Shown here one piece after another: positions 57,697 through 64,000 of a DNA stretch of 64,000 bases. Position 1 is the first letter of the stretch; every line of letters begins with the position of its first letter. The DNA is taken from the NCBI GenBank assembly GCA_951217055.1, contig OX578277.1:11841834-11905833 (forward strand), read 5' to 3'. Made by a program: the position numbers and the translations under genes. The notes under the pieces are model-generated. The model was not told where the DNA came from. It did no database searches and saw only the letters and a program-made list of their open reading frames with translations. The stretch comes from Gerris lacustris (lineage: Eukaryota > Arthropoda > Insecta > Hemiptera > Gerridae).

Positions 57697-57775
57697 TTAG
57701 CCCAGTTAATAAAGGTTTTTATTCCCCTAATTAGTTGCGGGTACAGCCTGTTTTTGGCCTTTATTGACTGGGCTA
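57697..57775. mobile_element. 79-bp hAT-like mini-MITE
   Basis: Inverted ends TTAGCCCAGTTAATAAAGG and GGCCTTTATTGACTGGGCTA with the perfect 8-bp duplication AGTAGGAG (57689-57696, 57776-57783). Confidence 0.78.
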
Positions 57776-57783
57776 AGTAGGAG

Positions 57784-58420
57784 TAGGTAGTGTTGGACTG
57801 ATCTTTTGTTTTTTAGAATAACGTTTTTGCAAAGAAAACAATTCGTTTTAACTTATTTATCAAGTTGTTTCATATGATAACCAGGAAAGCGACAATCAGT
57901 CAGTAGACAAAAACGTTGAAGTAATGAATGGAATAATAATGTTAGATTAGAGACTTCTATTATATTTTGTATTTTCTAGATATAATTCTTCTGTTTACAT
58001 CATTGTAAGCCTCAAGGAATTCCTGTGTTGAATCACCACAGCGCTAGACAAGGTCAGCGTGACATTGAACTGCTTGTTCTTTAAACGCAGCAGAATATTA
58101 TAATCAATTATTATTTATTTTACTTATAGCTTACTCTATGATAATTTGTTCATCTTTTTATTTTGAAGGTATATTTTTTTTTTTTTTATTTCTTAGGTCC
58201 CTCCCGTGATTACATTGAATTACATTCGATATTGTGTAAGGTTGTTTCATTTTACGTTTTAAAAGATAAATTATAAAAGTTATTTCAGTTAACACATCAG
58301 GAAAAAATTTAAGATTAAATAAATAGTACTTTAATGACCAACATTGGCTTTTAATAACAAATAGATATTGTACAAGTCAAAGGTGAGAAAATATATAAAG
58401 CATAATAATCACCGCAATGT
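57784..58420. other. Lipocalin intron 1, nothing recognised
   Basis: AT-rich, with a T-run at 58172-58187. Confidence 0.45.
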
Positions 58421-59740
58421 ACAATAAACTTACTAAAGACAGGAGATTTAAACCTCTGTCTCAACTCCTACACTGACTGTTTCTCTTTCACACTTGATCT
58501 CTTCTCACCGGTACTGAAGATGACTATTTGTAGTTGAAAGTTAGCTTTGTACAATAAACTTACTAAAGACAGGAGATTTAAACCTCTGTCTCAACTCCTA
58601 CACTGACTGTTTCTCTTTCACTCTTGATGTCTTCTCACCGGTACTGAAGATGACTATTTGTAGTTGAAAGTTAGCTTTGTACAATAAACTTACTAAAGAC
58701 AGGAGATTTAAACCTCTGTCTCAACTCCTACACTGACTGTTTCTCTTTCACACTTGATCTCTTCTCACCGGTACTGAAGATGACTATTTGTAGTTGAAAG
58801 TTAGCTTTGTACAATAAACTTACTAAAGACAGGAGATTTAAACCTCTGTCTCAACTCCTACACTGACTGTTTCTCTTTCACACTCGATCTCTTCTCACCG
58901 GTACTGAAGATGACTATTTGTAGTTGAAAGTTAGCTTTGTACAATAAACTTACTAAAGACAGGAGATTTAAACCTCTGTCTCAACTCCTACACTGACTGT
59001 TTCTCTTTCACACTTGATCTCTTCTCACCGGTACTGAAGATGACTATTTGTAGTTGAAAGTTAGCTTTGAACATTAAACTTACTAAAGACAGGAGATTTA
59101 AACCTCTGTCTCAACTCCTACACTGACTGTTTCTCTTTCACACTTGATCTCTTCTCACCGGTACTGAAGATGACTATTTGTAGTTGAAAGTTAGCTTTGA
59201 ACATTAAACTTACTAAAGACAGGAGATTTAAACCTCTGTCTCAACTCCTACACTGACTGTTTCTCTTTCACACTTGATCTCTTCTCACCGGTACTGAAGA
59301 TGACTATTTGTAGTTGAAAGTTAGCTTTGTACAATAAACTTACTAAAGACAGGAGATTTAAACCTCTGTCTCAACTCCTACACTGACTGTTTCTCTTTCA
59401 CACTTGATCTCTTCTCACCGGTACTGAAGATTACTATTTGTAGTTGAAAGTTAGCTTTGTACAATAAACTTACTAAAGACAGGAGATTTAAACCTCTGTC
59501 TCAACTCCTACACTGACTGTTTCTCTTTCACTCTTGATATCTTCTCACCGGTACTGAAGATGACTATTTGTAGTTGAATGTTAGCTTTGTACAATAAACT
59601 TACTAAAGACAGGAGATTTAAACCTCTGTCTCAACTCCTACACTGACTGTTTCTCTTTCACACTTTATCTCTTCTCACCGGTACTGAAGATGATTATTTG
59701 TAGTTGAAAGTTAGCTTTGTACGATAAACTTACTAAAGAC
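58421..59740 (+). repeat. 130-bp tandem array, 10 copies plus a partial one
   Basis: Unit starts ACAATAAACTTACTAAAGAC every 130 bases from 58421 to 59721, almost identical throughout. A few variants (ACATTAAACT at 59071 and 59201; CTCTTGATGT, CTCTTGATAT) mark individual copies. It ends about 90 bases before lipocalin exon 2. Confidence 0.96.
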
Positions 59741-59828
59741 TATTAATTAATTATTAATTTGTAGTATAAAGGTTAGTTTTGTTTTGTTAATGTGTGATAG
59801 TTAACAGTGCGTAATATTTTTGTTTCAG

Positions 59829-59933
59829 TTCCTCGGAGTATGGCATGTAATACAGAAGACATCTACTGGAAGCAAATGTCTCTATTACAATTACACTGAA
59901 GGTCATGAACCAGGAGAGTACTTCATCGAACAG
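59829..59933 (+). CDS. Apolipoprotein D-like lipocalin, exon 2
   Basis: Acceptor TTTTGTTTCAG and donor CAG|GTAATC. 35 codons: FLGVWHVIQKTSTGSKCLYY then NYTEGHEPGEYFIEQ. It contains the lipocalin GxW motif (GVW) at strand A and a conserved Cys. Phase 0 on both sides. Confidence 0.93.
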
Positions 59934-60058
59934 GTAATCATTTATGGGAATAGAATTACGTCATTACATATTTAATTAATTAGGTAATGCAATTTTTTAT
60001 GACTTTACTAGTAATTACTTTTAACAATAATCACATAATATGCAATAAGTAACAATAG

Positions 60059-60634
60059 TACATTACGCGTCTAGTGCGGAAAGTAGCAGTTTGCATGCGA
60101 GTGTAGAGTTTGCACACGAGCGATAGCGAGGATAGTAAAACCACACGAGCAAAGCAAAATGCAGTTTTCGCACGAGTTGCGTACCGTACATTATCTACGA
60201 TTGTGGATTTTAATAATTAATACAGAAAAAAAAAAAAATAATAAACTTTTTGTATGTAAGTTCGTATTTTTCTAAAATGATATTAATTCATTAGTTGTAT
60301 TTTGTGCCGAAGTAATTATTATTTCGTAGGCATATAATTCTCATCATTTAATTCAATTCTCTAATAATCACTTGAATCACTCATTGTTTCTCTAAAAACT
60401 CGATATAAACAGTTACTTTAATTAAACAAACAGAAAATTAGAATGAATGGAAACTAGCTAATCGTGCGTTAAGGTGAAGAATTCCTTTTTTTCCGACTTA
60501 GGGCGGGAAAAAAGAGGGATTTTCTTCACCTCATTATGAACGCGCATGCGCAATGAATACAGCTACGAAAAGAATCACTTTCTATGCATCTAAACAGAGA
60601 TATAATGTTTATATTTCGTATCCATCGTAGATGA
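60059..60634 (-). mobile_element. Crypton-like non-autonomous element, copy G
   Basis: In lipocalin intron 2. TACATTACGCGTCTAG end, GCATTTTGC-type hairpin block, decayed ORF start near 60383, hairpin at about 60470-60530, GCGCATGCGC and the CATCGTAGATG end. Flanked by AATAG on both sides (60054-60058, 60635-60639). Confidence 0.8.
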
Positions 60635-60639
60635 AATAG

Positions 60640-61217
60640 TTTTTTCATTATATCTCTCTATGAAATTTTTTTTCCTATAATTTAGAAAAAAATCAAGTTG
60701 TTCAAAAATTTACAGTTGATTTTATTTGTACCATATTTAACAACAATGAAAAAAACTAATGAATGGTAAAATAAACGTTTAAATAGGATTAAAATTCTTA
60801 AAATTATATCGATTTGTTATAATATGTGTTTTTCTTAATATATTATAATAATCCGATGAGCAATAGCCCATGGAATGGACAGGCCTGCCATAGGTTAGCT
60901 AAGGATTGGTATGTCGCACATTTGTCACCAGATAAACGCCAGCTTCGTACTACCCAAGTTGCACGACTTAGTCCATAAGGTATCCATAAGACATAGGACT
61001 TTGTCTTTCATCATTTTGTCTTTAGCTACATCCCATAGATCATGCAAAGTTAGCCTATGGTCTATTTAATGCTGACACGATGCCCGTCCCTCTAACACCC
61101 ATGGAAGTCCATAGGGGCAGTTTGTGGACATATTTTGGATGTTTAAAATGTAAATGATTAAAATTGTAGCAGTAGTGACTGCATTCTATTAGGTATAATT
61201 ATCTTTTGGATCAGTTA
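60640..61217. other. Lipocalin intron 2, nothing recognised
   Basis: AT-rich, then more GC-balanced from 60860 with CCCATGG/CCATAGG words. No motif. Confidence 0.4.
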
Positions 61218-61379
61218 AGGCTCATCCAGACTAACGAACAACACAGAGGAAACGAGCTGAGCATTGTATTTGCATCTTTGCGCATGCCCAATTTAAAGTG
61301 CGCCTGCGCATCTCGGACTGGGCATGCGCAGAGACCAATGCTCGGTTTTTTTCCTCAGTTCGGCAGTCTGGACGAGGCT
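61218..61379. mobile_element. 162-bp MITE with TTA target sites
   Basis: Inverted ends AGGCTCATCCAGACT and AGTCTGGACGAGGCT, TTA on both sides (61215-61217, 61380-61382). GC-rich centre with GCGCATGC words. PIF/Harbinger-like by target size. Confidence 0.72.
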
Positions 61380-61491
61380 TTATAGTTCCCTTGCTGGAGT
61401 CGGCCATCGAACCCATAATCTTTATCTCTACTTTATAGTGTTTATGAAATTTACTTATATTAATTTAATGTTTGTCTGTTATTGTTATTAG

Positions 61492-61609
61492 GTTAGCGAA
61501 CATCCAGTTCTTGGTTTGGCATCAGTGGATAATAAATATCACTATACCGGCACTTTGAAACAAGTTTCTAGAGATGTTCCCGCTAAAATGACAGTCAATT
61601 TCCCACTAA
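61492..61609 (+). CDS. Apolipoprotein D-like lipocalin, exon 3
   Basis: Acceptor TGTTATTAG and donor CTAA|GTAAGT. Encodes VSEHPVLGLASVDNKYHYTG and TLKQVSRDVPAKMTVNFPL, the central barrel strands, ending in phase 1. Confidence 0.93.
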
Positions 61610-61699
61610 GTAAGTCTTATCAATTATATGATGAATTCAAGTTTTTGTTTTAAGAACTGTTTATGTAATTCTCCGTTTTATTTATTTACTTTTTCCACT

Positions 61700-62225
61700 C
61701 ATTTACTACCTCGGGGTTTTATACATCGCAGTCTATCTGAGGCCACTGTCCCAGCGTTTCTTTGCGTGATACCTCGCTTTTCAAAATCGGGAACCAGAAT
61801 GTCTAGTCACGTCGCTCTGCGGTGGCCTCTAGGACGTTCTTTCACACCTTTCCTCCATAGCTTGCATTGGTATCCTATGGTCTTCCATCCTAACTATATG
61901 ACCGAACTACCTCTTAAGACTGTCTAACCTGTCTGACAGTGGCTCAGCTTGCAGATTCGTTCCGATAATTTGGTTCCTAGATCCATATGCGTCTTCCCTG
62001 CAATTCTCCTTAGACAGCGCATTTCAGCAGTCTGCACTCGACTACTGCACGGACTATGAACATAGGTTGAGTTATAAACTGTCATTTTTGTAGTGGTAGA
62101 GATCCTTCGTACCCAAAAATGATTTGTTGAGTGCTTGGTATAGGCTCGCAGCAATTCTTGCATTTAGAGCCTTGACAGGTTTTCCATCCTCACTAAGTAC
62201 TGCTCCAAGATACTCTCCGTTTTAG
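61700..62225 (-). pseudogene. RTE-like LINE fragment (end of reverse transcriptase)
   Basis: Minus-strand decayed coding sequence in lipocalin intron 3. Blocks in order: EYLGAVLSEDGKP, ALNARIAASLYQALNKSFLG, KMTVYNSTYVHSPC, SRVQTAEMRCLRRIAGKTHM, then a W-GHV-like region and PRGHR. These match the C-terminal part of RTE-type RTs from memory (YLGS..DG, NARI, SRVQAAEMRFLRR). Several frameshifts and stops. Confidence 0.75.
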
Positions 62226-62409
62226 CGAATTTCTATTGGAAAAAAATCGCTATTGGAGCCACTGGCATGGCGGGAGTTGGAGCCGGGATTTTGTGCCCAA
62301 AATACGTTTCATGGGTCCCTGATCACGAAAAAATAGGTTTTACAAAACTTTATATGTATACTAGTATATATATATGTAGTACTATATATATATAGGTATA
62401 TGTATTTCT

Positions 62410-62850
62410 AGCGCATTTCTCGTGAGCACGATAACTCTCGAACGAATTGACGTATCAAAATGAAACTTGCACCGATAAATCAAGCTCCTTGAGATGAGGA
62501 TCCCTATTAAAAATGGGATCTTTATGACATCATTAACCCCTCCTAAGAGTCAGCAAAGATTTTAAAAAATACAAAAAAATCAAATGAAGTATCTCTTCTT
62601 ATGTTTTTTGGGGTCCTCAATCCAAAAAATGAGTTACCATAACCATTCAAATAATAATTGAGTAATAATAAGAATAGTAATACTAATCATTTCTTGGGGA
62701 TTTCTTGTAAGCACGATAACTCTCGAACAAATTGACGTATCAAAATGAAACTTGCACCGAAAAATCAAGCTCGTTGAGATGAGGATCCCTATTGAAAATG
62801 GGATCTTTATGACGTCATTAACACCTCCTGATGAGTCAGGAAAGATTTAA
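62410..62850 (+). repeat. Two direct copies of a 150-bp repeat
   Basis: 62415-62560 and 62703-62850 share GCACGATAACTCTCGAAC, ATTGACGTATCAAAATGAAA and GATGAGGATCCCTATT at high identity. Confidence 0.85.
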
Positions 62851-62852
62851 AA

Positions 62853-63127
62853 TAATCCAACCACGGGTTTCCGCAAGCCGAGCGAATTTCCATTGGAAAT
62901 TTGTAATTAAATGCCGTGTAGTTTAAACTTTCTTCATAACTACTACAATTGCGTTTAACTAAGCAATATTCTAAAAACCCTAATCCAACTAAAATATTTC
63001 TTTTAAATTTTCTTAACTTAAAAAGAACCACATAATGGTAGTAGTTATGAAGGAACTGCACAACATTGAACTACAAATGTCCAATGGAAATTCGCTCGGC
63101 TTGCGGAAACCCGCGGTAGGATTATTA
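62853..63127. mobile_element. Foldback MITE with about 100-bp arms
   Basis: Left arm AATAATCCAACCACGGGTTT and right arm ending CCCGCGGTAGGATTATT are inverted. GCAAGCCGAGCGAATTTCCA is mirrored exactly and TTCATAACTACTAC continues the arms. The inner loop is short. Confidence 0.83.
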
Positions 63128-63638
63128 TAAGGATAAAATATTTATAATTTCGATACATAGTTAGATAAAAGATGGAAAGTAATGTATAGTGACCGATACT
63201 AGATGCCTCCATCTGCACTAATCTCCCTAGGACCAAAGACCTAATACTAACAGTCATGTAGTTTAGATTCCCAAAGAGACGAGACCTGCTCTCCCTGGAA
63301 CCAAATTCTACTAACGATAATCTGGGTTGGATTCCTATAGAAGAGAGACATCACCTTCTCCACTAATAATTAATCATTTTTTCTAATATATTTTCCCATA
63401 TTTTGAAAATTGCTTGATCGATTTTAATCAAATATGGATGATCTGTTATAGTTAACTCACAGATGGTTCCACATAAATTTAAATTCCAACCATTGTCATG
63501 CATTACTTTTTCTAGCATATTATAAGCACTTTACATTTTTTTCTGTTAACAGTATATTAATAACTCAATCCAAATTTTAATAATAAATTTATTCATCATA
63601 TATTGGTTTTTAATAATTTTTTTTTCTATTACTTTCAG
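63128..63638. other. Lipocalin intron 3, right part
   Basis: Includes an inverse dispersed repeat copy at 63225-63360 (TCTGGGTTGGATTCC). No exon. Confidence 0.45.
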
Positions 63639-63790
63639 ATCCTGCGGGTAAAGCAAATTACGTTGTATTTATGACAGATTATGAAAACTACGCAGCTATT
63701 TACAGCTGTCAAAAACTTCCCGCATCTAACAGAAGATCTGCTTCAATCCTGTCAAGAAAACAAACATTGGAAAAACAATACATTGATAAG
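63639..63790 (+). CDS. Apolipoprotein D-like lipocalin, exon 4
   Basis: Acceptor ATTACTTTCAG. Completes a split Asn codon and encodes PAGKANYVVFMTDYENYAAI, YSCQKLPASNRRSASILSRK and QTLEKQYIDK, then donor AAG|GTATGA in phase 0. The TDY motif and the following Cys are characteristic lipocalin landmarks. The four exons give 166 residues. The last segment, with the final Cys, must lie beyond the right edge. Confidence 0.93.
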
Positions 63791-64000
63791 GTATGAATAA
63801 TGATTTTAGTTTCACTTATTATAAAGTCCGGAAAAACCCGATGCGTTTTTCTCTCTGTCGATTGTTAACACATGAAAAATATAAAATAAAAAATATAGGG
63901 AACCTCCAAGAGAACTACCCTTAAAAACTAGGGGTTGAACAGAACATTCTTTTTTAAACGAAAATGCGTCATGCAGGGGTGTTATGAAAGAGGAGTCCAA
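63791..64000 (+). other. Start of lipocalin intron 4
   Basis: No further exon before the window ends. Confidence 0.6.

Overview
This is a 64 kb piece of an AT-rich insect nuclear genome. Introns have GT..AG ends, transposable elements and satellites are dense, and there is no prokaryotic operon structure. An odorant-binding protein with the classical six-cysteine spacing, an insect-type apolipoprotein D-like lipocalin and a Fer2-type bHLH factor all point to an insect. A hemipteran is my best guess, but that is inference.

Three cellular genes can be built by joining exons. (1) A + strand bHLH gene matching Fer2 (48-related-2): three exons at 7657-7771, 11365-11573 and 13898-14007 (stop). Its 5' exons are not recognised. 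(2) A - strand odorant-binding protein gene, complete at 141 codons in six exons from 33817 down to 18519, with a 10.4 kb first intron full of transposons. (3) A + strand secreted lipocalin, exons at 47485-47608, 59829-59933, 61492-61609 and 63639-63790, running off the right edge. Its first intron is 12.2 kb and consists mostly of satellite and foldback DNA.

Layout: 1-3.5 kb is a minus-strand non-LTR retrotransposon with ORF1 plus EN/RT, broken by two one-base A-run frameshifts. 3.5-7.1 kb holds three copies of a short element carrying the start of a tyrosine-recombinase-like (Crypton) ORF. 7.6-14 kb is Fer2 with minisatellites, a palindromic mariner and MITEs in its introns. 14-18.4 kb is foldback MITEs and tandem repeats. 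18.5-33.8 kb is the OBP gene, with a PIF/Harbinger-like element and a decayed hAT transposon in intron 1. 33.9-47.4 kb is intergenic repeats, a pogo-like MITE, two hairpin-ended repeat families and a 126-bp higher-order tandem array. 47.5-64 kb is the lipocalin, whose first intron holds a 7.7 kb foldback element with a 9-bp target duplication inside a 31-bp minisatellite.

The three genes show no sign of forming a functional cluster. The most distinctive content is the repeat biology: a seven-copy Crypton-like family with one precisely dated insertion (into a hAT transposase frame, empty site deducible), the large intronic inverted repeat, a head-to-head mariner palindrome, and hairpin-ended elements carrying a tRNA T-arm-like motif. 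Exon calls rest on reading-frame continuity, splice signals and remembered family motifs. No searches were run.
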